Shown in pieces: positions 6,381-6,516 of a stretch of 6,516 nucleotides of DNA (positions are counted from its first letter, which is position 1; each line of letters begins with the position of its first letter). The translations under genes were made by a program, and so were the position numbers. The notes beneath the pieces were generated by a model. That model made no database searches, was not told the DNA's origin, and was given only the letters and a program-made list of their open reading frames with translations. This DNA comes from Thermoprotei archaeon (GTDB lineage Archaea; Thermoproteota; Thermoprotei_A; Sulfolobales; Ignisphaeraceae), in NCBI GenBank assembly GCA_003661865.1, contig QMWY01000061.1, positions 1 to 6,516 on the forward strand, in the 5' to 3' direction.

Positions 6381-6516
6381 GACCTCCAGCCCCGTCGGGT
6401 CCTTAGGTACCTCTCCACGAAGTCTTGAGGAGACCTTAGCTGAGAGCTCAGCGCATAGAGACTCCAGGAAGTGGGGAGGCGCCTTGTGATCCTAGGCGCG
6501 GCTCCTTCACTGCCAC
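6377..6516 (-). CDS. C-terminal fragment, possibly decarboxylase gamma/delta subunit (OadG-like); 5' end outside window
   Basis: An open minus-strand frame enters from the right edge and stops at TGA 6379-6377, overlapping the decarboxylase beta start as ATGA. About 45 residues are visible; they include PRITRRLPTSWSLYALSSQL, then a charged end, ERYLRTRRGWRS. The tight overlap marks it as the preceding gene of the same operon. In archaeal and bacterial sodium-pump operons the gene before beta is often the small gamma/delta subunit, whose C-terminus commonly has an arginine-rich stretch and then a Trp-containing segment, similar to RITRR-x4-W here. About 20 residues past that point would be longer than usual. 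The operon position is firm, but the family call is tentative because only the tail is visible. Confidence 0.5.
   Translation of the reverse strand, partial: GSEGAAPRITRRLPTSWSLYALSSQLRSPQDFVERYLRTRRGWRS

Overview
The window looks like a piece of a hyperthermophilic archaeal chromosome, most likely Thermoproteota and perhaps Desulfurococcales. This is inferred from four things: an archaeal-style type IV pilus motor pair, archaeal TATA boxes at the right distance from starts, frequent TTG/GTG starts with tightly overlapping genes, and heavy use of AGG, ATA and CTA codons. It also carries what appears to be an archaeal C/D box guide RNA. The genus cannot be fixed from the sequence alone. No tRNA, rRNA, insertion sequence or CRISPR array was seen.

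Layout. From the left, a membrane-bound family 2 glycosyltransferase (26-1264, +) runs head-on into a two-gene minus-strand operon (1249-4532). That operon encodes a type IV pilus/archaellum-type secretion ATPase and its TadC/GspF-like membrane platform. The two coding regions overlap by 4 bases as TTGA, and the operon has its own TATA box at about 4563-4568. A divergent spacer of about 180 bases (4533-4713) carries promoters for both sides. It is followed by a small three-helix membrane protein (4714-5130, +), whose real start is probably a GTG behind a strong Shine-Dalgarno sequence, well downstream of the longest possible TTG start. From the right edge, a second minus-strand operon enters. 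It has the tail of an unfinished gene, possibly the small gamma/delta subunit of a sodium pump (6377-6516), overlapping by ATGA with the beta subunit of a sodium-translocating carboxylic-acid decarboxylase (5136-6380).

The most notable element is a compact C/D box sRNA on the minus strand (about 5081-5146), squeezed into the 5-base gap and the 3' ends of two convergent genes. It has perfect C, D', C' and D boxes, guides of 12 and 13 nt, a short terminal stem, and a plausible TATA box about 30 bases upstream inside the decarboxylase gene. The stop codon of that gene is part of the C box, and the RNA is antisense to the end of the small membrane protein gene.

Functional picture. The ATPase and platform would assemble a surface filament whose pilins lie outside the window. 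The glycosyltransferase could serve surface polysaccharide or glycoprotein synthesis, but its link to the filament rests only on proximity. The decarboxylase beta subunit would export Na+ using decarboxylation energy. The sRNA would guide 2'-O-methylation of rRNA or tRNA.
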